Positions 1 through 7,141 are shown, counted from the first letter of the stretch. The stretch: 11,298 bases of DNA from Patescibacteria group bacterium (GCA_023380695.1 JAMCRT010000017.1:1-11298); one strand, 5' to 3'. The notes: a model not told the origin generated them from the letters alone. Made by a program: numbers and translations.

Positions 1-1
1 A

Positions 2-412
2 TATTTAAAATACACATTTTTAAATCCTTCAATAAACATTGGATATATAGATCAAAATCAAACATTACCTTTTCAAGATGAGAATGCTATTTTTAATCTT
101 AATAAACTATCTCCTAATCTTCCTCTAAATGAAGTAATACATTTACTAATCAAATTCAACATTGATAAGGAATCAATATACAATAAAGTATCCAAATTAT
201 CAGGAGGAGAAAGAGCAAAAATAATACTGGCAAGTGTGATAGCTAATCATTCTAATATTATCATATTAGATGAGCCAACAAATAATTTAGATAATACAAC
301 TACAGATGCACTTAAAAAAGCCATTATTCCTTATGAAGGATCTTTATTAATTGTTTCTCACAATGAAGCATTTATAGACGGATTAAATATAATTAGAAAA
401 ATTTTTATCTAG
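2..412 (+). CDS. ABC-F family ATPase, C-terminal part (5' end outside the window)
   Basis: The frame is open from the left edge to a TAG at 410-412 and gives the last 136 residues of an ABC-F ATPase. These soluble tandem-ATPase proteins act on the ribosome (translation factors or antibiotic protection) and have no membrane domain. Visible are the IGYIDQNQ segment typical of the second nucleotide-binding domain, the signature LSGGE (residues 66-70 of the visible part), Walker B ILDEP with TNNLD (88-97) and the switch His in IVSH (120). The end is odd. The protein stops 16 residues after this His, where ABC-F proteins normally run on with a strand and a short tail. After the TAG the same frame continues for 24 codons (413-484, stop TAA 485-487) with a tail-like reading (IYEYNNSTFSEFY). 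The gene has therefore probably been shortened by a nonsense change; the catalytic part is complete. Which ABC-F subfamily this is cannot be told from this piece. Confidence 0.85.
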   Translation, partial: YLKYTFLNPSINIGYIDQNQTLPFQDENAIFNLNKLSPNLPLNEVIHLLIKFNIDKESIYNKVSKLSGGERAKIILASVIANHSNIIILDEPTNNLDNTTTDALKKAIIPYEGSLLIVSHNEAFIDGLNIIRKIFI

Positions 413-523
413 GGAGTATTTATATATGAATACAATAATTCCACATTTTCTGAATTTTATGGTATAAATCTGTATTATCAGGTATAAATAAAGAAATTTA
501 TATAAAATAGAAATTAAGAATAA

Positions 524-901
524 ATGAATAAAATTAGAGAATTGTTAAAAAAAGGACATCTGGTAGTTTCTGTAGTTTTTAGAAATTATATAAGAGTCAC
601 TAAATTACTTTGGAAGAATGATAAAAGTGTATTAATGCTTTCATATATTAGAAGTGTAGTAAATTCTATAGTTCCAATTATTAATGCTTTTATATATGGA
701 GAAGTTGTTAACATTTTAATATCAGGTGTAATAAAAAAACATAATATAGAACTCCCTATTTTCATATTATTTATTATTTGGTTTGTAATATATTTCATAT
801 CAACATATCTAGATACATTGAATTATATAGTATGGCAAAAAACACAATTATTATTAAATAAATTATATACAGCTCTATTTTTAGAAAAATTAATCTCATA
901 A
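524..901 (+). CDS. ABC exporter, N-terminal fragment (first two membrane helices)
   Basis: This 125-residue piece holds the amphipathic N-terminus and two hydrophobic helices (about residues 36-60 and 74-96) of an ABC exporter. It ends at TAA 899-901. The next reading frame, from 905, is in the same phase and contains the remaining helices and the ATPase, and the joined length (about 606 codons) is right for a fused membrane-ATPase half-transporter. I therefore read 524-2344 as one gene interrupted by a stop. A TAA at 521-523 directly precedes the ATG, so the start cannot lie further upstream. There is no Shine-Dalgarno; a TATAAA at 501-506 is the only nearby -10-like box. Alone, the fragment has no ATPase and is unlikely to work. 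Alternatives are a recent pseudogene, stop-codon readthrough or a sequencing error. Confidence 0.7.
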   Translation: MNKIRELLKKGHLVVSVVFRNYIRVTKLLWKNDKSVLMLSYIRSVVNSIVPIINAFIYGEVVNILISGVIKKHNIELPIFILFIIWFVIYFISTYLDTLNYIVWQKTQLLLNKLYTALFLEKLIS

Positions 902-904
902 ATT

Positions 905-2344
905 ATGTATGGAATTAATGCAATAATGATAATTGATTATTTTAATAAAGCACAAGAAAGATATGAATATGCATCAGGACAAGTAGCACATACTTCATTA
1001 AGATTAAATACTGCACTGTTATCATTTATTTTTTCTTTATTGGCTTTTTTCTATTTTTCTCCATTGGTTTCTTTAATTATCATTATTGCATTAATTCCAT
1101 ACATAATTTATGAGATTAATTTTTCTAAAATATCTTGGGGTATATGGAGTGAATCTACTGATTATAGAGATCACTATTTTTCAGTAGTAGAGATTTTTCG
1201 AAGGGATAATGCTCAAGAGCTAAAAATTCATAAATCAGGAGAATATCTTAAAAACAAAGTTACTACATTAAATGATGAAAGATATAAAAGGGAGATGGAT
1301 TTGACAAAGAAAAGAAGCAGATTTAATATTTTCGGATCCTTTATTGATACAGTTATATATGTTTTATCTTCTTTATATATAGTCTATAAAGCTTTAATAG
1401 GAGTTATTCCAATAGGATCTGTTGTAACGTTTTTTTCTATTTTAGCTAACTATATTTCAAGTGTGCAATTTTTAACAGGTAGTTTTATAGAGCTATATGA
1501 GTTGGGATTATTTCTTGATGATATTCATAACTATTTAGATTTCAAATTAGATGATGAAATGGTAAATGGAGAGATAAAGATAAAAGACAATAAACAACAT
1601 AAAATAGAATTTAAAAATGTGTATTTTAAATATCCTAAATCTAAAAGATATATATTTAAAAATTTATCTTTAACAATAAATCCAGGTGAAAAAATAGCTA
1701 TTGTTGGAGACAATGGTGCTGGGAAGACTACATTTATAAATCTACTGTGTAGGTTTTATACTGCTAATAAAGGTGAAATATTAATTGATGGTGTAAATAT
1801 AAATGATATAGATATACTATCTTGGTATGATAATCTTGGAGTACTTTTTCAGGATTATATAAAATACCGTTTTAGTGTAAATGAAAATATAAGATTGGGT
1901 GATATATTTAAGAAAAATTCTGATCAAAATGATATAATAGAAGCAGCAAAAAAAGCACAAGCCCATGTTTTTATAGAAAAATTTAAAGATCAGTATGATA
2001 CTGTTTTAAGTAGAAAGGGTCAAGGAACAATTTCTGGGGGAGAATGGCAAAAATTGGCATTGTCTAGAGAATTTTTTAGAGATCCTACAATACTTATACT
2101 TGATGAACCAACATCTAATCTAGATGTAAAATCAGAAGATAATATTTTTAGAATAATAGAAGATACTTCAAAAGATAAAACAGTTATATTAATCTCACAT
2201 AGATTTTCAACAGTAAGAAATGTAGATAGAATATTTGTATTTGAAAAAGGTGAAATATTAGAAGAGGGTAGTCATCAAGATTTGATGAATCTTAAAGGTA
2301 AATACTTTACATTATTTAATATTCAGGCAAAAGGATATAAATAA
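905..2344 (+). CDS. ABC exporter, C-terminal part (membrane helices 3-6 plus ATPase domain)
   Basis: This 479-residue reading frame matches the rest of an ABC half-transporter. The DYFNKAQERY motif (residues 11-20) follows the point where helix 2 should end. Hydrophobic segments lie near 36-70, 143-165 and 168-197. The ATPase domain starts near 233: Walker A GDNGAGKTT (268-276), Q-loop Gln316, signature ISGGEW (376-381, Glu and Trp where LSGGQ is usual), Walker B ILILDEPTSNLD (396-407) and the H-loop His432. All ATP-site motifs are intact. The substrate (lipid, peptide or drug) cannot be read from the sequence. The ATG at 905 lies one codon after a TAA in the same frame and has no promoter or ribosome site of its own, so it is probably not a natural start. 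The 479 clean codons suggest the interruption is recent or is bypassed. The same-strand ABC-F gene upstream also carries an in-frame stop. Confidence 0.8.
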   Translation: MYGINAIMIIDYFNKAQERYEYASGQVAHTSLRLNTALLSFIFSLLAFFYFSPLVSLIIIIALIPYIIYEINFSKISWGIWSESTDYRDHYFSVVEIFRRDNAQELKIHKSGEYLKNKVTTLNDERYKREMDLTKKRSRFNIFGSFIDTVIYVLSSLYIVYKALIGVIPIGSVVTFFSILANYISSVQFLTGSFIELYELGLFLDDIHNYLDFKLDDEMVNGEIKIKDNKQHKIEFKNVYFKYPKSKRYIFKNLSLTINPGEKIAIVGDNGAGKTTFINLLCRFYTANKGEILIDGVNINDIDILSWYDNLGVLFQDYIKYRFSVNENIRLGDIFKKNSDQNDIIEAAKKAQAHVFIEKFKDQYDTVLSRKGQGTISGGEWQKLALSREFFRDPTILILDEPTSNLDVKSEDNIFRIIEDTSKDKTVILISHRFSTVRNVDRIFVFEKGEILEEGSHQDLMNLKGKYFTLFNIQAKGYK

Positions 2345-2372
2345 AAATATTATAATTTAATATATATCCTAT

Positions 2373-2401
2373 TTGCTTTCAACTAAAGGTATAAGTATAA
2401 T
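2373..2401 (+). promoter_or_regulatory. Promoter of glyS
   Basis: TTGCTT (2373-2378) and TATAAT (2396-2401) are separated by exactly 17 bp, a good sigma-70-type promoter. The -10 box ends 8 nt before the ATG at 2410, so transcription should begin at or next to that ATG. This also argues against the TTG at 2401 as the start, since it overlaps the -10 box. Confidence 0.7.
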
Positions 2402-2409
2402 TGGAATCA

Positions 2410-3762
2410 ATGGAAGATATTATATCACTAGCAAAAAGAAGAGGTTTTGTATATCCAGCATCTGAAATATATGGAGGGTTATCTAATGCATGGGATTATG
2501 GACCATTAGGTACTATACTTAAAAATAATATAAAAAACGAATTTATAAGGTTTTTTACAATTTTAAGGGATGATATAGTGCTTCTAGATAGTGCTATTAT
2601 ACAAAACCCATTAGTTTGGAAAGCTTCAGGACATATTGAGCATTTTACAGATCCACTAACAGATTGTTTATCATGTAAAAAAAGATATAGAGCAGACCAA
2701 CTTATTGAAGATACACTGAGTACAAATGTTGAAGGTCTCAGTACAGAGGATATGACAAAAATTATTGAAGAAAATAACATTAAATGTCCTGAATGTGGAG
2801 GAAAACTTACAAAAGTGAGTTTTTTTAATCTTATGTTTGTAACTCATATAGGACCAATAGAAGATGTTACAAATATAGCATTTTTAAGGCCAGAAACAGC
2901 ACAAGGTATTTTTACAAATTTTTTAAATATTACGAAAAGCACAAGGGTAAATCTTCCTTTTGGTGTATTGCAAATAGGAAAGGCATTTAGAAATGAAATT
3001 ACTGCAGGTAACTTTATATTTAGAACATTAGAATTTGAACAAATGGAGATTGAATATTTTGTTGATCCTAAAGATTCAGACAAGGCATTTGAAGAACTAT
3101 TTGAATATAACAGTAGGTGGTATGATCATATTGGTATCAAAAAAGAAAATATCAAATATGTAGAATTATCAGATACCGAAAGGGCACATTATTCAAAAAA
3201 AACAATTGATATTTATTTCAAATTTCCTTTTGGATTTAAAGAACTTCAATCTTTTGCAAATAGATCTGATTATGATCTTAGGAAACATTCAGAGTACTCA
3301 TCAAAGGATTTGGTTATTTTTGATGAAAAATCAAAGAAAAATATTTACCCTTATGTGATAGAACCATCAATAGGTTTAGATAGATTATTCTTAGCATTAC
3401 TTATAAATGGTTTTTGTATTGAAGATGTTTCAGGAGAGGAAAGAATAGTATTAAAATTATCACATAGGATTTCTCCATATCAAGTTGCCATCTTTCCATT
3501 AGTTGGAAAAGGAGAGAGTTTAAATCTTTCAAGACGAATTTATGATGATTTAAAACTAAAATTTAGATGTATATATGATATGGGTGGCTCTATTGGTAAA
3601 AGGTATAGAAGACAAGATGAAATAGGAACACCAAAATGTATTACAATAGATCCTAAATCACTTGAAGATAATATGGTGACTATCCGAGATAGGGATACAA
3701 TGAAGCAAGATAGAGTAAAAATAGATAAATTATCTGAGTATTTGAATCAATGCTTTATATAA
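2410..3762 (+). CDS. glyS: Glycine--tRNA ligase (homodimeric, eukaryotic/archaeal-like type)
   Basis: This class II aminoacyl-tRNA synthetase charges tRNA-Gly with glycine in the cytoplasm. It is the single-chain alpha2 type, not the alpha-beta glyQ/glyS type. Numbering from the TTG at 2401, the start YPASEIYGG is at 18-26, a zinc-ribbon-like insertion has Cys89/Cys92 and Cys129/Cys132, motif 2 is GKAFRNE (193-199) with FRTLEFEQMEIEYF following, and motif 3 is EPSIGLDRLFLALL (321-334). From about 355 the anticodon-binding domain follows (HRISPYQVAIFPL). The length, 450-453 residues, is normal. I prefer the ATG at 2410 because the TATAAT at 2396-2401 overlaps the alternative TTG start at 2401; an annotation starting at 2401 would add three residues. 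The 3' end overlaps rsmI by 13 bp, so the two are probably cotranscribed and both serve translation. Confidence 0.95.
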   Translation: MEDIISLAKRRGFVYPASEIYGGLSNAWDYGPLGTILKNNIKNEFIRFFTILRDDIVLLDSAIIQNPLVWKASGHIEHFTDPLTDCLSCKKRYRADQLIEDTLSTNVEGLSTEDMTKIIEENNIKCPECGGKLTKVSFFNLMFVTHIGPIEDVTNIAFLRPETAQGIFTNFLNITKSTRVNLPFGVLQIGKAFRNEITAGNFIFRTLEFEQMEIEYFVDPKDSDKAFEELFEYNSRWYDHIGIKKENIKYVELSDTERAHYSKKTIDIYFKFPFGFKELQSFANRSDYDLRKHSEYSSKDLVIFDEKSKKNIYPYVIEPSIGLDRLFLALLINGFCIEDVSGEERIVLKLSHRISPYQVAIFPLVGKGESLNLSRRIYDDLKLKFRCIYDMGGSIGKRYRRQDEIGTPKCITIDPKSLEDNMVTIRDRDTMKQDRVKIDKLSEYLNQCFI

Positions 3763-4412
3763 TACCAACACCTATTGGAAATTTGAATGATATAACAAAA
3801 AGGAGTATAGATATCATTGAATCTCTAGATTGCCTATTTTGCGAGAATGTCAGTCATTCAAAAATGATGTTTGAAAAATTAAATATTAAATATCCAAAGT
3901 TATATAAATATACTGAGTACAATGAAGATAGAATAATTGAATATATTTTAAGTCTTTTATTGCAAAAACAAAATGTTGGGTTAGTTTCAAATGCTGGGTA
4001 TCCTGTAATATCTGATCCTGGATATAAATTAGTAAGAGCTCTGAAAGAACGAAGTCTTCCATATACTGTACTCTCTGGTGCAACTTCTATTATTCCTTCA
4101 CTTATCTATTCTGCATTGCCTCCAGACAAATTTGTATTTATAGGATTTTTACCAAAATCTGAGACAAAGATAATATCTACTATAAATAAATTTAGGGGTA
4201 TAACTGTTATATCATTTGAATCTCCTTATAGAGTAATTAAAACATTAAAAATTTTAAAAGATAATTTTTTAGGAATGCAAATTACAGTATGTAGAGAAAT
4301 ATCCAAAATACATGAAGATATACAATCTGGAGATATATCATCTATATATGATTACTTTCTAAATATAAAAAGTATAAAAGGTGAGTTGACACTTACTTTT
4401 TATATTGACTGA
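3750..4412 (+). CDS. rsmI: 16S rRNA (cytidine-2'-O)-methyltransferase RsmI, short and divergent
   Basis: RsmI methylates the ribose of C1402 (E. coli numbering) in 16S rRNA with S-adenosylmethionine. The N-terminus LYIIPTPIGNLNDIT (2-16) is diagnostic of this tetrapyrrole-methylase-fold family. VSNAGYPVISDPG (79-91) matches the glycine-rich SAM motif, which is usually SDAGTPLISDPG; here D has become N and T has become Y. Further matches are FVFIGFLPK (128-136), FESPYR (156-161), CREISKIHED (181-190) and KGELTLTF (210-217). The usual acidic EDTR motif after the second strand reads CENVSHS (31-37). At 220 residues it lacks the C-terminal extension that brings many RsmI proteins to about 280. 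It starts inside the end of glyS (13-bp overlap), without a Shine-Dalgarno, which suggests coupled translation. It ends with TGA. Function is probable, but the motif changes leave room for altered activity. Confidence 0.88.
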   Translation: MLYIIPTPIGNLNDITKRSIDIIESLDCLFCENVSHSKMMFEKLNIKYPKLYKYTEYNEDRIIEYILSLLLQKQNVGLVSNAGYPVISDPGYKLVRALKERSLPYTVLSGATSIIPSLIYSALPPDKFVFIGFLPKSETKIISTINKFRGITVISFESPYRVIKTLKILKDNFLGMQITVCREISKIHEDIQSGDISSIYDYFLNIKSIKGELTLTFYID

Positions 4413-4421
4413 TACTATAAT
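4393..4421 (+). promoter_or_regulatory. Likely promoter of the four-helix membrane protein gene
   Basis: A consensus TATAAT (4416-4421) ends 6 nt before the ATG at 4428. With 17-bp spacing the -35 would be TTACTT (4393-4398), which is weak. The perfect TTGACA at 4386-4391 is 24 bp from the box, too far for it. The -10 box lies just after the rsmI stop codon. Confidence 0.5.
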
Positions 4422-4427
4422 AGAAAT

Positions 4428-4880
4428 ATGATAAGAGATGATTTTAAAATACTATCGCTTATATATATTTTGATAAATATTATTTTTGTCATATTCTTAC
4501 AATTTCTGTATAGATTTTCATATGTTACAAATCTATTACATTCTCTTCTAGTATTTATATCTTTAGGATTCTTTTTTTATGTAGGGTATGTACTTTTAGG
4601 AAAATTAAAACAGAAATATATTATTCCTCTATCAATTCTTCTTATTTTCCTAGTGAGACTTATAAATCTTTTTCTGACTTATGTTATAGAAAATTATGTA
4701 ACTTATCCTTGGGCATATCTTGCAAAAATAGATAAATACTATAATGTTGCAATGACAAAATCAGAGTATATATCATCAATTTGGACTACTTTCATTTTTA
4801 ATCTTTTTGCATTTGAAGTTTTATTAATAATTTTTGTTTTTATAGGTTTATATATTTATAGATTTTTACATAAAAATTGA
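4428..4880 (+). CDS. Hypothetical membrane protein with four predicted helices
   Basis: I do not recognise this 150-residue protein. It is very hydrophobic, with helices near residues 8-30, 34-57, 64-90 and 117-147. A short polar loop (91-116, YPWAYLAKIDKYYN) lies between helices 3 and 4. There is no cleavable signal peptide and no obvious catalytic or metal motif. The stop TGA overlaps the TTG start of the downstream permease (TTGA), so the two should be translated together and the protein may be a partner or accessory subunit of that permease (inference from position only). It lies in the same frame as rsmI with only a TGA and five codons between them, but its own TATAAT 6 nt before the ATG argues for a separate start on a leaderless mRNA. 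Confidence 0.8.
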   Translation: MIRDDFKILSLIYILINIIFVIFLQFLYRFSYVTNLLHSLLVFISLGFFFYVGYVLLGKLKQKYIIPLSILLIFLVRLINLFLTYVIENYVTYPWAYLAKIDKYYNVAMTKSEYISSIWTTFIFNLFAFEVLLIIFVFIGLYIYRFLHKN

Positions 4881-6046
4881 ATATTGTAATATACATTATA
4901 AATCATTTTGTGCAAGGAATTGGATTTTCTGCATACCTCTTCTATGAAGCTTTATTTGGTCTATTTATAGGATTTTTCTTATCTTCAATATTGCAAAATG
5001 TTATCCCAAAAACTTTTATACGAAAACATATGAAAAATAATTTTTTAGGAATTATATTTTCTGTAATTTTAGGTATAGTTTCTTCATCTTGTAGTTATGG
5101 AGCTGCAGAACTATCAAAAGGTATGTATAAAGAAGGTGTTGATGTAAGGAATATCTTTTCCTTTCTTATATCTTCTACTAATATGAATATTGCAATACTT
5201 ATACTTTTTGCCTATCTTATAAGTTTTAAATTTGCTTTTGCAGAGTTTTTTGGAGGTATTATTATAATAGTTTTTGTAATTTTAGGATTTTCTATATTTG
5301 AAAGATCAAAGAAATCACAATATAAAGAAAAAGATATAACTATTATAGATACCTGTAAGATTTGTGGAATGAAAGGAAATGATAATATTAATTATGCATA
5401 TAATGATATTAAATATTTATTTTGTTCACCAGTGCATAAAGATATGTTTATACAAAACCCAATAAAATATATAGGAGATGATATATCAGATATAAAGACT
5501 ATTAATGGGTGGAAAGATATATCTCAAACTTTTATATCAGATGTCTTAATGCTTAAGTGGGAATTGCTTTCTGGATTTTTAATAGCAGGTTTTGCTGAGA
5601 GTTTTATTCCATCCTCATTTTTTGCAAATGCACTGTTTTTCTTAAATAATATTCCTGTAATAGGGTATATACTTCTTTTATTATCAGGTTTATTTATAGC
5701 ATTTATAACATTTGTATGTTCAATGGGAAATGTTCCTGTAGCAAGATATCTTAATATATCAAAAATTCCAATTGCTGCAAACATAACATATATTTATGGT
5801 GATTTATTAATTCTTCCTTTAATTAGTATATATAGAAAATCATATCCAAAAAGAATAATTTTTCTTTTCTTACTATTCTTTATGATTGGTGCTATGGTTG
5901 CAGGATTTATTATGCAATCTGTATTTCCATATCTTCCATCATTTAGATTAACTTTCTCATTTAATTTTGTTTTTGATATCTTAAATATTATTGCAGTAGT
6001 AATAACATTATTTTTGATTTCTATCAATAAATTGGTAAAAGTGTAG
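4877..6046 (+). CDS. ArsP/YraQ-family permease with a YHS metal-binding domain in the central loop
   Basis: This 389-residue inner-membrane protein belongs to the predicted permease family that includes ArsP (organoarsenical efflux) and YraQ. Both half-repeats carry the family's Cys-Ser signature: SSSCSYGAAELSKGMYKEG (69-87) and FVCSMGNVPVA (279-289), the second followed by YIYGDLLILPLISIYRK (305-321). About eight helices flank a cytoplasmic loop (roughly 143-225) that contains a YHS/TRASH-like zinc or heavy-metal domain: CKICGM (160-165) and FCSPVHKDMFIQNPIKYI (182-199). The usual last Cys of that domain is His187. This suggests a transported or sensed soft metal or metalloid; the actual substrate is not readable. 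It starts at TTG 4877, overlapping the TGA of the preceding gene (TTGA), with no ribosome site, so coupling is likely. The TTG start fits the N-terminal helix; no better upstream start exists in the frame. Confidence 0.88.
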   Translation: MNIVIYIINHFVQGIGFSAYLFYEALFGLFIGFFLSSILQNVIPKTFIRKHMKNNFLGIIFSVILGIVSSSCSYGAAELSKGMYKEGVDVRNIFSFLISSTNMNIAILILFAYLISFKFAFAEFFGGIIIIVFVILGFSIFERSKKSQYKEKDITIIDTCKICGMKGNDNINYAYNDIKYLFCSPVHKDMFIQNPIKYIGDDISDIKTINGWKDISQTFISDVLMLKWELLSGFLIAGFAESFIPSSFFANALFFLNNIPVIGYILLLLSGLFIAFITFVCSMGNVPVARYLNISKIPIAANITYIYGDLLILPLISIYRKSYPKRIIFLFLLFFMIGAMVAGFIMQSVFPYLPSFRLTFSFNFVFDILNIIAVVITLFLISINKLVKV

Positions 6047-6088
6047 TTTTTAAAATATAGTATAGTGAAATTATAATACTCATAAATT

Positions 6089-6226
6089 TTGTTCTCAGGA
6101 TTAAATAAATCGCAGTATAAAAGCAAAAGTATAACAACTGTGGATAACTTTGCAGTTTGTATAATAGATGAGGATAAATATACTTATACAAGTGTTTTAT
6201 ATAAATATTTTACAGATATCAAGGAA
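6089..6226 (+). pseudogene. Possible remnant resembling the permease loop
   Basis: Between the convergent permease and exonuclease genes a plus-strand frame is open to 6322, but its end runs antisense through the conserved end of the exonuclease, so a complete gene is unlikely. The reading NKSQYKSKSITTVDNFAVC resembles the segment just before the YHS domain of the neighbouring permease (KKSQYKEKDITIIDTCKIC, 145-163): 10 of 19 positions agree. It may be a worn partial copy of that permease region. A TATAAT lies at 6072-6077, 11 nt before a TTG at 6089. The call is weak, since the composition bias could produce the match by chance. Confidence 0.25.
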
Positions 6227-6772
6227 TTAAAATGCAGATTTATTATATATAAGTTTGTAGAATGCTTCTATTTCCATTTTTGCACCTTCAAGTGCATTAT
6301 GTGGAGTTTTTTCTTTTGGTAAGGAGATAGATTGTAATATCTTATTTAGTGATAAAAAATCTATATTTTCTAGATTATTGTTTTTTAAAGACTTGTAAAA
6401 TGCAATTGAATGTAGATCTACTAGTCTATATGTAAAGGGAAATGTAAGTTTATTTTTAAAATATGCTACTTTTAGAAATTCATAGTCAAAATGTATATTA
6501 TGACCCATCATAATATTATCTGTATTTTGCTTATCTATCCATTTTGAAAATTCCATCAGAAGTGATTTTAAAGATTGTTTTTGTTTTGATAGTATATCTT
6601 TTTTTAAAAACCCATTTATTTTCAGTGCTTTATTATCAATAGATACATCTTTTGATATTCTGCATTCTCCATAAAATTGGTTTTTAGTTTTTTTAAAATT
6701 TATCGCTCCAATACTTAAGATTGCATGTTTGTTTGGATTTGTTCCTGTTGTTTCTATATCAATTACTATCAT
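6227..6772 (-). CDS. DEDDh-type 3'-5' exonuclease (DnaQ/RNase T fold)
   Basis: This 181-residue protein has the fold of DNA polymerase III epsilon-type exonucleases, which remove nucleotides from 3' ends using two metal ions. Exo I is IDIETTG with Asp5 and Glu7, Exo II is GHNIHFDYEFL with Asp96, and Exo III is TPHNALEGAKMEIEA with His158. The Asp usually found five residues after that His is Gly163, with Glu162 beside it. I recall the HNALxGAK form, together with the NQFYGECRI segment seen here at 31-39, from exonucleases of Patescibacteria genomes, so this is probably a lineage-specific subfamily and not a dead enzyme. The ATG follows the ybjQ-like stop with no gap (TAAATG), so the gene is almost certainly expressed from the ybjQ promoter. 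Whether it proofreads, repairs or processes RNA cannot be told; it is too short to carry a polymerase-binding tail. Confidence 0.9.
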   Translation of the reverse strand: MIVIDIETTGTNPNKHAILSIGAINFKKTKNQFYGECRISKDVSIDNKALKINGFLKKDILSKQKQSLKSLLMEFSKWIDKQNTDNIMMGHNIHFDYEFLKVAYFKNKLTFPFTYRLVDLHSIAFYKSLKNNNLENIDFLSLNKILQSISLPKEKTPHNALEGAKMEIEAFYKLIYNKSAF

Positions 6773-7135
6773 TTAAGCTTTTTCGACGATTACTGCTGTT
6801 CCGTAACATAAAACTTCTGATATTCCATTTGCTATTTCATTTGTATCATATCTTACTCCTAATACAGCATTAGCCCCCAGTGATTTTGCATGTTCACACA
6901 TAAGATTATATGTATCATCTCTTGCTTTCTCACACATATTTGTATATATAGTAATATTTCCTCCAAATATTGTTTGTAATCCTGCACCAATATTTCCAAC
7001 GATACTTCTGGACCTAACCATGATACCTTTTACAATACCTAGTTGTTTTACAATTTTATATCCTGAAATATCAAATGTTGTTGTAACTAGAGATCTATCA
7101 ATATCACTAGTAAGTTCTTCTTGATTATTGTCCAT
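6773..7135 (-). CDS. YbjQ-like UPF0145 family protein
   Basis: The 120-residue product matches the UPF0145/YbjQ family (putative heavy-metal-binding, pentamer-forming, function unknown). Recognisable parts are the strand-rich GYKIVKQLGIVKGIMVRSR (25-43), FGGNITIYT (57-65), ARDDTYNLMCEHAKSLGANAVLGVRYD (71-97) and YGTAVIVEKA (111-120). I start at the ATG at 7135 and not at the in-frame ATG at 7174. The extra 13 residues are tyrosine-rich, unlike the family and lie in a duplicated non-coding stretch, and a TATAAA (7142-7147, minus strand) ends 6 nt before the chosen ATG. It is the first gene of a two-gene unit with the exonuclease. The neighbouring permease with a YHS domain offers a loose metal theme, but it is on the opposite strand. 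Confidence 0.88.
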   Translation of the reverse strand: MDNNQEELTSDIDRSLVTTTFDISGYKIVKQLGIVKGIMVRSRSIVGNIGAGLQTIFGGNITIYTNMCEKARDDTYNLMCEHAKSLGANAVLGVRYDTNEIANGISEVLCYGTAVIVEKA

Positions 7136-7141
7136 AATGTT

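Noticed and set aside
2401..2409. TTG at 2401 as the glyS start
   Set aside because: It overlaps the TATAAT box at 2396-2401; the in-frame ATG at 2410 lies 8 nt after the box and just before the conserved N-terminus.
4386..4391. TTGACA as a -35 box for the four-helix gene
   Set aside because: It is 24 bp from the TATAAT box, outside the workable spacing, and lies within the rsmI coding sequence.
3750..4880. UGA read as glycine (genetic code 25) giving an RsmI-membrane fusion
   Set aside because: The long genes glyS, typA and the ABC exporter contain no internal TGA and use GGN for glycine; RsmI ends at its family's usual point.
6227..6322. Plus-strand gene continuing to 6322
   Set aside because: The tail is the antisense of the conserved exonuclease end and is rich in Phe and Cys, as expected from a shadow frame.
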